From Nitrospirota bacterium (GTDB lineage: Bacteria > Nitrospirota > Thermodesulfovibrionia > UBA6902), in assembly GCA_016207885.1 (NCBI GenBank), contig JACQZE010000025.1, forward strand, positions 1 through 64,000: a stretch of 64,000 nucleotides of DNA. The letters run 5' to 3'. Below the pieces are notes generated by a model, which saw nothing but the letters and a program-made list of their open reading frames with translations, was not told where the DNA came from and searched no databases. Position 1 is the first letter of the stretch, and every line of letters begins with the position of its first letter. Positions 9,127 through 17,008 of the stretch are shown here, in pieces. The position numbers and the translations under genes were made by a program.

Positions 9127-9522
9127 CTAATGCGATGAGTGTTTACCTTTATTATTGTACTTGATATTGACCTTATAGGAGATCCCGACATCACCTGAGA
9201 TATAAGAATCTTTACTTACCTTGAATACTTCCCTGCCTGTTCCGTTCTTTTTATGTTCTTTAACCATAGAACTGATAAATGGGGTCAGGTTAAGATTTCC
9301 ATAAAGACAATCCTTAATAATGCAGTTTATATCAAAATAGGCATAACTGGATTGAGAAAAATTAAGAGTGCGTTCAAGAGAAAAGGAACTCGATGTCTTC
9401 CGGTCATAGGTCATATGGATCACAATATCCGAAACATCAGGGAAACATTTGGAAACAAGGCCTACTGCTTTCATCTTTTCATCCATCTGAACCTTTTTTG
9501 CCATATAACTTTGATTTTTCAT
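9127..9522 (-). CDS. Hypothetical protein (131 aa)
   Basis: 131 residues, no signal peptide, no membrane segment, no motif I recognise. It contains 'KCFPDVSDIVIHMTYD' and alternating hydrophobic/polar strands near the C-terminus ('GDVGISYKVNIKYNNKG'), suggesting a small beta-rich fold. AAGGATGG lies eight bases before the ATG, supporting this start. It is preceded by the palindromic repeat near 9.63 kb. Confidence 0.6.
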   Translation of the reverse strand: MKNQSYMAKKVQMDEKMKAVGLVSKCFPDVSDIVIHMTYDRKTSSSFSLERTLNFSQSSYAYFDINCIIKDCLYGNLNLTPFISSMVKEHKKNGTGREVFKVSKDSYISGDVGISYKVNIKYNNKGKHSSH

Positions 9523-9623
9523 CTACCCATCCTTTTAGAATGTATTTTTTACTGATGAAAACTTTTTTGCTTATCTATTATACGCCCTTCATCTATTTAA
9601 TTCTTTTTTAGGCTGATTATATT

Positions 9624-9665
9624 TTTCCCCTCTAAGAAGAGGGGTGCAGGGGTGTGTATCAAGAG
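9624..9665. repeat. Palindromic intergenic repeat (CCCCTCT...AGAGGGG type)
   Basis: Hairpin CCCCTCT-AAGA-AGAGGGG (9627-9644) followed by TGCAGGGGTG. The same design (CCCCTCTTTGGCAAAGAGGGGTGAGGGG) occurs inside larC near 63.53 kb, and related G/C-run hairpins occur near 51.48 kb, so this is one copy of a dispersed element in this genome. Confidence 0.6.
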
Positions 9666-9689
9666 GGCTTAGGAAGTTATGTTTTAAAG

Positions 9690-9935
9690 CTAAATTCTAT
9701 GCTTCTGAAGAAGTTCGATCCTTGTCGGGCAATGGCAGCTGAAAGAAGATCCATAACAGAGGATGTAAGGGCAATGCTGTTTAAGCGCCTCGTTTTCCTT
9801 AAGAAAAATGCCGTTCCCTAATAAATAACGGTCTATAGAGCAGGAACAGTTCTCAAAATTGCCGTCTAAGCATGCAAAATCATGGTCGCATTTTTTTGTT
9901 TTTCTGATAGTTTCTTCACTGATCGGGTAACGCAT
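9690..9935 (-). CDS. Cysteine-rich small protein, tandem paralog A (81 aa)
   Basis: 81 residues with ordered cysteines: CDHDFAC, NCSC, then a C-terminal CPYILC...CHCP block. The pattern C-x5-C-x7-C-x-C ... C-x11-C-x-CP-x-RIE is shared with the next upstream gene (10048-10281), so the two are tandem paralogs. The spacing suggests a metal (Zn or Fe-S) site, but no known family is recognised. Start chosen at 9935, where AGGAG lies six bases upstream; a longer open frame upstream (to 10106) lacks support and would overlap the neighbour. Confidence 0.65.
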   Translation of the reverse strand: MRYPISEETIRKTKKCDHDFACLDGNFENCSCSIDRYLLGNGIFLKENEALKQHCPYILCYGSSFSCHCPTRIELLQKHRI

Positions 9936-10047
9936 TGTTGCTCCTATAAGTAAACAGTATGAAATTTTCGCGAAAAAAACAAGGGGGAATATTTCAGTAC
10001 GCTTGTCAGAATTGTATCCGGGCAACAAAAAAGTCGGAGAGTCTGTT

Positions 10048-10281
10048 CTATTTATTATAGACCCTGTAAATCTCAACCCGCGCAGGACATGTGCAGATGA
10101 GATCATCGCCCATTGTCTTCATATACGGGCATTCTTCCAGAGTTCTTTGGGCAATATGAAGAAAACCGGCACGGGGTTTACCGATAATACAAAGACAGGG
10201 ATCTTCGGAATCCTTGCACATGAAATCATGCGGGCATTCAGAAGCCCGCTCAAAAAATATTTTATCGATATCAAAAGACAT
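10048..10281 (-). CDS. Cysteine-rich small protein, tandem paralog B (77 aa)
   Basis: 77 residues with CPHDFMC, PCLC and ECPYM...CTCPARVEIY, giving the same cysteine order as paralog A downstream (C-x5-C-x6-C-x-C ... C-x11-C-x-CP). Both are acidic-to-neutral, soluble and lack signal peptides. A small cytoplasmic metal-binding protein is plausible; function unknown. AAGGA lies about ten bases before the ATG. It forms a likely operon with the PspC-like gene (70 bases upstream) and paralog A. Confidence 0.65.
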   Translation of the reverse strand: MSFDIDKIFFERASECPHDFMCKDSEDPCLCIIGKPRAGFLHIAQRTLEECPYMKTMGDDLICTCPARVEIYRVYNK

Positions 10282-10350
10282 TGGATTATATTTCCTTGCG
10301 ATAAGCTTAACATTTTCATTGAAGGGCTATCTACTCGGACAGAAGCTAAA

Positions 10351-10554
10351 CTACTTCTTGTCCCCGGGCATGCAGATCCACAAGACCACATACAGCAATA
10401 ATCCCGCGCCGAAAGCCAGCATAGAGAATAAAAACCCGGCTCTCCACATCCAGGATGGAATCGGTGTCGCTTCACCCAATCCTCCACACACGCCTCCGAT
10501 GAAACGATCCGTAGAAGACCTCTTGGCATTCTTTAAATTCTCCCAGATGCTCAT
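10351..10554 (-). CDS. PspC-domain small membrane protein
   Basis: 67 residues. Residues 15-65 match the PspC domain: 'DRFIGGVCGGLGE' followed by one membrane helix (about 40-61, GFLFSMLAFGAGLLLYVVLW) ending in positively charged residues. PspC domains are associated with envelope-stress (phage shock) responses, but stand-alone short forms without pspA/B nearby, as here, have no defined role. Confidence 0.8.
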   Translation of the reverse strand: MSIWENLKNAKRSSTDRFIGGVCGGLGEATPIPSWMWRAGFLFSMLAFGAGLLLYVVLWICMPGDKK

Positions 10555-10579
10555 ATCTTCCTCCGATGTGCTGCCCAGC

Positions 10580-10810
10580 CTACTTTCTTCTTAACTGCTT
10601 TTTAGCTGCCTTAACTACCTTAGCCGCTTTCTTCTCAACCACCTTAGTTACTTTAGTTGCTTTTTTCTCAACTGCCTTTGCTACGTTAGTAACTTTCTTC
10701 TTAGCTACCTTAGTTGCTTTAGCTACATTCTTCTCAACTGCCTTAACTGCCTTAGCCGTTTTCTTCTCAACTACCTTTGCTGCTTTAGCTACTTTCTTCT
10801 TGATAGACAT
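10580..10810 (-). CDS. Histone H1-like Lys/Ala-rich protein
   Basis: 76 residues made of degenerate heptad-like repeats of the type 'KAVEKKxAKxxKV' (K/A/V/T only, plus few E and N). Such alanine/lysine proteins resemble the C-terminal tail of histone H1 (bacterial Hc1/AlgP-like) and are expected to bind DNA non-specifically. Repeats at DNA level (TTCTTCTCAAC, CTTTAGC) run through the whole gene and can drive unit gain/loss. AGGAGGC lies before the ATG and a good sigma70 promoter lies 68 bases upstream. A second, shorter lysine-rich gene is at 36310. Confidence 0.75.
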   Translation of the reverse strand: MSIKKKVAKAAKVVEKKTAKAVKAVEKNVAKATKVAKKKVTNVAKAVEKKATKVTKVVEKKAAKVVKAAKKQLRRK

Positions 10811-10877
10811 TTAGCCTCCTGTGAAAAATAAAATGTTTACGATTTATGGGATTGTTAATGATGCTATGCCTTAAGAA

Positions 10878-10906
10878 ACAATATAAGCAAATAATGAATT
10901 TGTCAA
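10878..10906 (-). promoter_or_regulatory. Sigma70 promoter, copy 1 (upstream of H1-like gene)
   Basis: On the minus strand: TTGACA, 17-base spacer, TATTGT, lying about 68 bases before the H1-like start. It is part of a ~70-base block (10875-10946) repeated with about three quarters identity at 11263-11334. Confidence 0.65.
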
Positions 10907-11028
10907 CAAATTTTTTGTAGGTATTGGCAAAATGGAGGTGGCATGGAGCTGGTTTCAGGATTTGGAACGGGAGTGCGTATTTGAATGTATTTCCATTTGC
11001 GGATTGATAACGAAAAACTCACTAATGA

Positions 11029-11262
11029 TTATGGATTATCATCAGCAGATGTTATTAATGGAGTAGGCGTACTACTGGGCAACTCCTCAGCTCTTGCCTG
11101 TGTTCGCCAGACAATATCAGCTATTTCACGAATCCTGTCGACAAATGGCTTAGCATCGTCACCAAACTTTGAACCAGCAAATGAGAGAGTTACATAACAT
11201 CCGAGAATTGAAATGATGAGGAATGAAATAATTATCGTTTTTTGTAATGTTCCTTTATGCAT
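11029..11262 (-). CDS. Small secreted protein, possibly leaderless mRNA
   Basis: 77 residues from the chosen start. The hydrophobic segment (about 8-24, IIISFLIISILGCYVTLSFA) ends in SFA-GS, a good signal peptidase I site; the mature part (about 50 residues) is hydrophilic ('RIREIADIVWRTQARAEEL'). An ATG six codons upstream (11280) is in frame but would lie inside the -10/spacer of the strong promoter at 11268-11296, so the start at 11262, five bases past the -10, is preferred. No Shine-Dalgarno is visible, suggesting a leaderless transcript. Function unknown. Confidence 0.55.
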   Translation of the reverse strand: MHKGTLQKTIIISFLIISILGCYVTLSFAGSKFGDDAKPFVDRIREIADIVWRTQARAEELPSSTPTPLITSADDNP

Positions 11263-11267
11263 AGGAA

Positions 11268-11296
11268 ACAATATAAACAAATGATAAATTTGTCAA
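11268..11296 (-). promoter_or_regulatory. Sigma70 promoter, copy 2 (abuts start of small secreted protein)
   Basis: Minus strand TTGACA, 17-base spacer, TATTGT, the same hexamers and spacing as the promoter at 10878-10906, with near-identical spacer sequence. The -10 ends five bases before the ATG at 11262. Confidence 0.65.
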
Positions 11297-11372
11297 CACT
11301 TTTTTTGAGTATTGGAAAACATGGAGTAAGACATGAAGATGCTCATATGAAATGATTACTACCTGAAAAATA

Positions 11373-11449
11373 TGGTGCCCCCTGCAAGAATCGAACTTGC
11401 GACACCAGGTTTAGGAAACCTGTGCTCTATCCAACTGAGCTAAGGGGGC
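11373..11449 (-). tRNA. tRNA-Arg (anticodon CCT)
   Basis: 77 bases including an encoded CCA. The acceptor stem GCCCCCT pairs with AGGGGGC, the D-arm reads GCTCAGTTGGATAGAGC, the anticodon loop TTCCTAA gives CCT, and the T-arm has GTTCGATTC. Decodes AGG. Lies 18 bases from tRNA-Pro in the same orientation, probably cotranscribed. Confidence 0.95.
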
Positions 11450-11467
11450 TTCATAAGATCAAGTATT

Positions 11468-11544
11468 TGGTCGGGGCGAGAGGATTCGAACCTCCGGCCT
11501 CACGGTCCCGAACCGTGCGCGCTACCAGGCTGCGCTACGCCCCG
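11468..11544 (-). tRNA. tRNA-Pro (anticodon CGG)
   Basis: 77 bases including an encoded CCA. The acceptor stem CGGGGCG (C1-G72 pair typical of bacterial tRNA-Pro), D-arm GCGCAGCCTGGTAGCGC, anticodon loop TTCGGGA giving CGG, and T-arm GGTTCGAATCC are all present. Decodes CCG. Confidence 0.95.
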
Positions 11545-11591
11545 TGACAGAAATAATACCATATACGCAGGAAGAAATTCTAAGGGAGATA

Positions 11592-11936
11592 CTAAACTTC
11601 AAACGCGTCCCTGATAAGCTCGATCTCAGGCTTCTGATTCTCATAGCATATGCTGACAATATCAAACCGGCACGGCGGGGTCTCTTTGAGCTTCTTCAGG
11701 TACAGGAGAGCGACATTCGCTATCTTGCGCCTTTTTGTCTTGTTAACCGCTTCAAACGGTCGGCCGTACAAAAGACTTTCTCTCGTCTTGACCTCAATAA
11801 ATACGAGCGTCTCACCATCCTGCGCGATGATATCTATCTCTCCGAGAAAGGTCTTGAAGTTCTGCTCTAATATTCTATAACCGCTCTTCTGAAGAAAAGT
11901 TACGGCAATGCCCTCACCCTTCTCGCCTAACCTCAC
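11592..11936 (-). CDS. YraN family (UPF0102) endonuclease-like protein
   Basis: 114 residues, full family length. Motifs: [19 protein letters not shown] at the N-terminus, then [20 protein letters not shown], carrying the D...E-x-K restriction-endonuclease-like core. The fold suggests nucleic-acid processing (Holliday-junction resolvase-like), though the physiological role is unsettled. It starts with GTG, which overlaps the hisI TAG stop by one base (TAGTG), so it is translationally coupled to hisI. Confidence 0.9.
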   Translation of the reverse strand: MRLGEKGEGIAVTFLQKSGYRILEQNFKTFLGEIDIIAQDGETLVFIEVKTRESLLYGRPFEAVNKTKRRKIANVALLYLKKLKETPPCRFDIVSICYENQKPEIELIRDAFEV

Positions 11937-12274
11937 TACTGACTGCCGCTCCCATCAACATCTATGCTCCTGTAAAAGCATGTTCTATTTCCCGTGTGAC
12001 ATGCTCCCTTGCCTACCTGCTCCACTTTTATAAGCAGGGTATCCTCATCGCAGTCATAGAGGATCTCCTTTACAAGCTGAACATTCCCGGATGTCTCGCC
12101 CTTCATCCAGTACTTCTGGCGCGAGCGGCTCCAGAAATGCGTCTTGCCGGTATCAACCGTTTTCTTAAGAGATGTCTCATTCATATAAGCAAGCATCAGA
12201 ACCGCGTTGTCGCTTACATCCTGGATTATGACCGGTATCAGCCCGTTTTCCTTGTATTTCAGTTCAGGTATCAT
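11936..12274 (-). CDS. hisI: Phosphoribosyl-AMP cyclohydrolase HisI
   Basis: 112 residues. Opens the purine ring of phosphoribosyl-AMP, step three of histidine synthesis. Signature motifs: [20 protein letters not shown], then [14 protein letters not shown], a DCDEDTLL metal site and [13 protein letters not shown] with the zinc cysteines. It is the monofunctional form (no HisE domain). Other his genes are not in the window; the only visible partner is yraN, coupled downstream. An A-rich leader with GGAGAAC precedes the ATG. Confidence 0.94.
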   Translation of the reverse strand: MIPELKYKENGLIPVIIQDVSDNAVLMLAYMNETSLKKTVDTGKTHFWSRSRQKYWMKGETSGNVQLVKEILYDCDEDTLLIKVEQVGKGACHTGNRTCFYRSIDVDGSGSQ

Positions 12275-12360
12275 CTGTTCTCCTTAACTCTCAACTTTTA
12301 ACTTTTCACTTTTTTGTGTATCTTATAATCTCAATGTTATTTCGTATATATAATATAGAG

Positions 12361-12927
12361 ATGAAGAAAGGCCTTTTTGCTTTTACGGCAGCCCTGCTGT
12401 TAGCGCTGGCGCCCTCTTTTGTCAATGCCTCTTCAATGAAGATCATAGGCCCGGACGCGATGATAAAAGAGAATGATATCATTGTAACCACCGGGGTAGC
12501 TAATGTCAAAGACCTGGAGAAGAGCGTTAACTCAGGCATTGAAAAAGAGGTCATCTTCACGGTTGAGCTCTTTCGCGTATGGGCATTCTGGCCTGATGAG
12601 TTCGTCTCTGCCAAAAAGATAAAGATGATGATCAGATATGATAATCTCCGTGACCAGTACTGGGCATCTTCTACCGGCAATGACGGCATGACAGCTAAAA
12701 GGTTTAAGGATTTCGAATACATTCAAAACTGGTTATCCTCAATAAGCCCCATATCACTGGGAAATGTAAAAGGTTTTGACGAGGGAGAATATTATGTCAG
12801 GGTCGTCATTGAGTCAAAGAGCAGGGAGTATCCTCTGTTTATCGGCATGCTGATGCACCTCATACCTGAGACCGAGATGAGCCTTGCGAAAGAATCCGGA
12901 ACATTCATTGTCGGAGATGCCAAGTGA
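12361..12927 (+). CDS. DUF4390 secreted protein, upstream of NtrY-type kinase
   Basis: 188 residues. Signal peptide 1-22 (KKGLFAFTAALLLALAPSFVNA), then a beta-rich domain with 'IIVTTGVANVKDLEKSVNSG' and 'FRVWAFWPDEFVS', which I assign to DUF4390. Predicted periplasmic. Start taken at MKKGLF; a longer frame from 12316 adds 15 residues not resembling a signal peptide. TATAAT ends six bases before the ATG and there is no Shine-Dalgarno, so the message may be leaderless. It overlaps the kinase gene (ATGA-type overlap) and probably provides it with an envelope input; that link is inferred from position. Confidence 0.8.
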   Translation: MKKGLFAFTAALLLALAPSFVNASSMKIIGPDAMIKENDIIVTTGVANVKDLEKSVNSGIEKEVIFTVELFRVWAFWPDEFVSAKKIKMMIRYDNLRDQYWASSTGNDGMTAKRFKDFEYIQNWLSSISPISLGNVKGFDEGEYYVRVVIESKSREYPLFIGMLMHLIPETEMSLAKESGTFIVGDAK

Positions 12928-14978
12928 AGAACCTCAAGATAGTCCTCGGCCTTCTCGGGATGAGCATCCTGGGAATATTCATAACCGGGATTGTTCTCAA
13001 CTATATCGGGATCGAGCACGGCCCGCTGCTTATAAAGATAGGGCTGGTCTTTATCTCTGTTAATATAATTCTCTTCCTGTTTCTTTTGATATTCTTCGTA
13101 GCGCGCAACCTCCAGCACCTTTATTCCGAGAAGAAACAGAAGACCATCGGATCAAAGTTCAGGATAAAACTTGTAAGCGCATTTATGGGCCTGACACTTG
13201 TCCCATCGATCCTTCTCTTCATCCTCTCCCATGAACTTATCAAAAGCTCTATTGACACATGGTTCTCGATAGAGGTTCAGAAACCGATATATGACACTAT
13301 GGACATAGCCAAGACGTTCTATCTCGAAGAACGGCAGAATGCCGTTATATATGCCGAGCTTATAGCATCCGGCAAGGGCATCATCATGACAGACGGAAAT
13401 GTAAATTATCATACTGATAAGTTCATCACTCGCCTGATCAAGGGCACTGACAACCCTGATTCAGACCTTGTCAGGGAAGCATTTACGGGAAAGTCCGATA
13501 CTGAAGTGATATCCGGCGAAAACGGCGATACGATAAGGGCGGCGGCGCCGGTCTATGAGAATGGAAAGGTCACATCTGTTGTTATCGTTGAAACCCTGAT
13601 CTCAAAAGATGTGGTCAACAAAATGGAGTCTATCAAAAAAGCATTCAATGAATATGTGCAGATAAGCGCACAGCAGAACCCCGTAAGGTTCATCTATTTC
13701 ATGATGCTGACCGTGGCAACACTGCTCATCATCTTTCTTGCGCTCTGGATCTCGCTCCGGATCGCAAAGAGTATAACGGTCCCGATCCGTTCACTTGCGG
13801 AGGCGACAAGCACTGTTGCTCACGGCGACCTTGACTTCAGGATCGGCCTCAAGAGAGATGATGAGATAGGCATGCTGATAAACTCCTTCAACCAGATGCT
13901 TGATGAGATAAAGAACGGGAAACTCTCCCTTGAAACCGCGTACAAGGATTCAGACCGCAGAAGGCTAAGCATGGAGGCTATCCTTGAGACCATCAACACC
14001 GGGGTCATAGTCTTTAACCGGCCGGGAAGGATAATCACCCTGAACAAGGCGGCCTCATTAATGCTTGACATCGACAAAGACAAATTTACCGACAAGGGTT
14101 ACAGGGAACTCCTCGACAAGCTTAATTCGGAAGAGATAGATTCGATGGTAAAACGTCTTGGAGAAAGGGGCTTCGGTTCGGTTGAGAAAGAGATACATCT
14201 GTATATCAACGGCAGGCCTATGGACCTCCGCGTATACATCGCGGCATTAAAAGACTCGGCAGATAACTTTTTAGGCACCCTCGTCGTCTTTGACAACCTC
14301 ACCGAAACGATATTGGCACAGAGAGCGCTCGCATGGCAGGAGGTTGCAAAGAGGATTGCTCACGAGATAAAGAACCCTCTGACGCCGATACGCCTTGCCG
14401 CTGAGAGATTACTGAAAAAATGGAACAGCAAATCCGATGATTTTGATGATGTGCTCAGAAGGTCGACAAATACCATAGTGAAAGAGGTGAACAGCCTGAG
14501 GTCCCTTGTTGACGAGTTCTCAAGGTTCGGAAAGATGCCGAAGATAAATCTGGAGTTCTCAAACATAAAAGATATACTGGACGAAGTAGTTGAGCTCTAC
14601 AGCAATCTCAGGGATACAAAGATCATAACCTCGATCAAAGAGATGCCTGAGATAGAAATAGACAGGGAACAGATAAAGAGGGCCCTGATAAATCTGATAG
14701 ACAACGCAGTACAGGCTCAGACAACCACCATTTGGCTTAATGCCTTTCACGACCAGTCCCTCGACCTCATAAGGATAGAGGTGATCGATGACGGAACAGG
14801 CATTAAAGAGGCTGACAAGGAAAAACTCTTCTTCCCTTACTTCTCTACAAGGAAAGAAGGCACAGGGCTCGGGCTTGCCATAGTGAACAGTATCATATCA
14901 AAACACAGGGGATACATAAGGGTACAGGACAATGCGCCCAAAGGCACTCAGTTCATAATTGAACTTCCGGTGGGATAA
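12924..14978 (+). CDS. ntrY: NtrY-type sensor histidine kinase
   Basis: 684 residues. Membrane helices at about 7-27, 34-58 and 80-105, a periplasmic sensor region (about 110-250), a fourth helix (about 255-283), HAMP (about 285-335, 'RSLAEATSTVAHGDLDFRI'), PAS (about 350-460) and the kinase core. The H-box is KRIAHEIKNPLTPIRLAAE (His about 482), N-box INLIDNAVQA, G-boxes DDGTGIKEADKEKLF and GTGLGLAIV. It should phosphorylate the sigma54 regulator encoded 54 bases downstream. NtrY kinases often respond to nitrogen or redox state, or to envelope cues; the actual signal is unknown here. Confidence 0.9.
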   Translation: MKNLKIVLGLLGMSILGIFITGIVLNYIGIEHGPLLIKIGLVFISVNIILFLFLLIFFVARNLQHLYSEKKQKTIGSKFRIKLVSAFMGLTLVPSILLFILSHELIKSSIDTWFSIEVQKPIYDTMDIAKTFYLEERQNAVIYAELIASGKGIIMTDGNVNYHTDKFITRLIKGTDNPDSDLVREAFTGKSDTEVISGENGDTIRAAAPVYENGKVTSVVIVETLISKDVVNKMESIKKAFNEYVQISAQQNPVRFIYFMMLTVATLLIIFLALWISLRIAKSITVPIRSLAEATSTVAHGDLDFRIGLKRDDEIGMLINSFNQMLDEIKNGKLSLETAYKDSDRRRLSMEAILETINTGVIVFNRPGRIITLNKAASLMLDIDKDKFTDKGYRELLDKLNSEEIDSMVKRLGERGFGSVEKEIHLYINGRPMDLRVYIAALKDSADNFLGTLVVFDNLTETILAQRALAWQEVAKRIAHEIKNPLTPIRLAAERLLKKWNSKSDDFDDVLRRSTNTIVKEVNSLRSLVDEFSRFGKMPKINLEFSNIKDILDEVVELYSNLRDTKIITSIKEMPEIEIDREQIKRALINLIDNAVQAQTTTIWLNAFHDQSLDLIRIEVIDDGTGIKEADKEKLFFPYFSTRKEGTGLGLAIVNSIISKHRGYIRVQDNAPKGTQFIIELPVG

Positions 14979-15032
14979 CAAAAGTTTCAAGTCAGAATGT
15001 ATAATTAATAAACCTTTTATATTTAGAACGAT

Positions 15033-16385
15033 ATGGCTAACATTCCAAAAGCAAAGATACTTGTCGTAGATGACGAAGAGAGCATATTAGAGACCGTTTC
15101 CGGGATTCTTGAAGATGAAGGCTATGAGGTTGCCACAGCCGCTTCAGGAAAGGAAGGCATAAGGCAATTCAAGGAAACCTCGCCCGATGTCGTGCTGCTT
15201 GATGTCTGGCTGCCTGATACCGACGGCCTGGAGGTCTTAAAAACCATCAAGGCAGATGCTGATGCGGTATCAGTGATAATGATATCAGGCCACAGAAATA
15301 TTGAAAAAGCGGTCGAGGCCATCAAGCTCGGCGCATACGACTTTCTTGAAAAGCCGTTGTCTCTTGAGAAAGTGATAATCCCCATAAACAACGCTCTTGA
15401 AAAGCAGAGGCTTGAGAGGGAGAACATTGAGCTCAGGAACACTATCTCGAAAAAATGGGAGATCATCGGCGAGGGGCCTGCCATGAAGACTATCAAACAT
15501 GAGATAGCAACAGCCGGCGCCTCTCAAAGCAGGGTCATAATATACGGCGAGAGCGGGACCGGCAAGGAACTGGTTGCCCGTTCGCTTCATGAGGCGAGCG
15601 ACAGAAAGGACAGGGATTTCATAGAGGTCAATTGCGCTGCCATCCCGCAGGAGCTGATCGAAAGCGAACTCTTCGGGCATGAGAAAGGCTCCTTCACCGG
15701 CGCCTCAGACCGGAAGAAGGGCAAGTTCGAGCTTGCTAACAGAGGCACCCTATTCCTTGATGAGATAGGCGACATGTCAATGACCACACAGGCAAAGGTG
15801 CTCAGGATAATAGAGACCCAGGAGTTTCAGAGTGTCGGCGGAAGTAAAAACATCAAGGTGGATGTGAGGATAATCGCCGCTACCAACAAAGACCTTCTTA
15901 AAGAGATCAAGAACGGAAATTTCAGAGAAGACCTTTATTTCAGGCTGAATGTTATACCAATCCATATGCCCCCGCTCAGGGAGAGGAAAGAAGATATACC
16001 GCTGCTTGTTGAACATTTTCTCGCAAGCCTTGCAAGGCAGTACGGCCAGAAGAAGAAGATAATGAGCAAGCCGACGCTCAACTCGCTGATGGGCTATGAC
16101 TGGCCTGGAAATGTAAGAGAGCTCAAGAACACGATCGAGCGTTTTGTAATAATGAACCCTACCGAGATCATCGATGTTGTTGACATCCCTTCAGCAAAAA
16201 GCTCCGGCATCGTCCTGTCAGGCGACAGGACGTTAAAAGACGCGAGAGAAGAATTTGAAAAAGAGTTCATCCTGAAAAAGCTGCAGGAGAACAACTGGAA
16301 CATCTCAAAGACCTCGGAGATTTTAGAGATAGAAAGAAGCAACCTTCATAGAAAGATGAAGGCGTTGGGAATAGAGACCCCGTAG
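15033..16385 (+). CDS. ntrX: NtrX-type sigma54-dependent response regulator
   Basis: 450 residues. Receiver domain (7-125) with phospho-acceptor Asp57 and acidic pair DDEE; AAA+ domain with Walker A GESGTGKE (about 171-178) and the sigma54-contact loop GSFTGA (family consensus GAFTGA, one conservative change); C-terminal Fis-type helix-turn-helix (about 405-448, 'NWNISKTSEILEIERSNLHR'). It activates sigma54 promoters when phosphorylated by the adjacent kinase. The stop codon is two bases from the stop of the convergent gspC, with no terminator visible between them. Confidence 0.93.
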   Translation: MANIPKAKILVVDDEESILETVSGILEDEGYEVATAASGKEGIRQFKETSPDVVLLDVWLPDTDGLEVLKTIKADADAVSVIMISGHRNIEKAVEAIKLGAYDFLEKPLSLEKVIIPINNALEKQRLERENIELRNTISKKWEIIGEGPAMKTIKHEIATAGASQSRVIIYGESGTGKELVARSLHEASDRKDRDFIEVNCAAIPQELIESELFGHEKGSFTGASDRKKGKFELANRGTLFLDEIGDMSMTTQAKVLRIIETQEFQSVGGSKNIKVDVRIIAATNKDLLKEIKNGNFREDLYFRLNVIPIHMPPLRERKEDIPLLVEHFLASLARQYGQKKKIMSKPTLNSLMGYDWPGNVRELKNTIERFVIMNPTEIIDVVDIPSAKSSGIVLSGDRTLKDAREEFEKEFILKKLQENNWNISKTSEILEIERSNLHRKMKALGIETP

Positions 16386-16387
16386 GA

Positions 16388-17008
16388 TCATTGAACAACA
16401 TTGGGGTCTTCCTCAGGGTTTTCCTCCAGATCTTCAGTGCGCGTCGGCGTCTCTGTCTTAATGTTCGGGGCAGGTATTATCTTGCGCTCCCTTATTGTCG
16501 GGGTCGGCGTCGGAGTAGTAGTCTTGGTCAGTCCCTTATCCTCCCTGAGCTTTAATTCTATCGTCTCGTCACCCCTTAAAAGCACAACCTTGTCTTCCTG
16601 TATATCTTTTACAACAAAGTCCCCGATCGTATCATTGATAAAGTAGCGCTTTGTGTTCTTTGTCTCAGGATCCTTAAGCATGGCGGACTTGCTGCTGCCG
16701 ATGATCAAAGTGCCAAAGAGCTTTGGAACTTCTTTGGATACTGCCTGCCCCGGGCCATTCTCGGTCTTTGCAACAGGCATTGCCCTTGCAGGGCTGAATA
16801 TATTCCTGTCTGATATCACCTGAAAGACCGACTCGCCCGGGAATCCTATCTTCGGGGCTATCGGCACGCTTTCCTGCCTGACTTCCGCAGGCCCGGTCTC
16901 TGAAGGCAGATCAACGGAAAACTTTACGGCATTATACGCCTTTATCCCGAGAAAGCTTATCAATACAAGAAGCGCCAAATTTATTAAAAAATAATTCCGG
17001 AATATCAT
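16388..17008 (-). CDS. gspC: T2SS-1 inner-membrane GspC/PilP-like protein (no PDZ)
   Basis: 206 residues. One N-terminal membrane helix (about 5-25), a linker, then a GspC-homology region (about 62-150: 'FQVISDRNIFSPARAMP', 'LFGTLIIGSSKSAML', 'DTIGDFVVKDIQEDKVVL') resembling GspC/PilP domains that bind the secretin N0 domain. The tail (about 160-206) is Thr/Pro/Glu-rich and no PDZ domain follows, unlike the second T2SS gspC. It is the last gene of the operon, overlapping gspM by four bases (ATGA). PilP of a type IV pilus-like machine is the nearest alternative. Confidence 0.8.
   Translation of the reverse strand: MIFRNYFLINLALLVLISFLGIKAYNAVKFSVDLPSETGPAEVRQESVPIAPKIGFPGESVFQVISDRNIFSPARAMPVAKTENGPGQAVSKEVPKLFGTLIIGSSKSAMLKDPETKNTKRYFINDTIGDFVVKDIQEDKVVLLRGDETIELKLREDKGLTKTTTPTPTPTIRERKIIPAPNIKTETPTRTEDLEENPEEDPNVVQ

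Noticed and set aside
10566-10814. Plus-strand frame opposite the H1-like gene, rich in Ala/Thr/Phe.
   Set aside because: It is the low-complexity antisense of the lysine/alanine repeats; ribosome-binding site and promoter are on the minus strand.
10985-11197. Plus-strand frame of 70 codons overlapping the small secreted protein.
   Set aside because: No ribosome-binding site; the minus-strand frame has a signal peptide and promoter.
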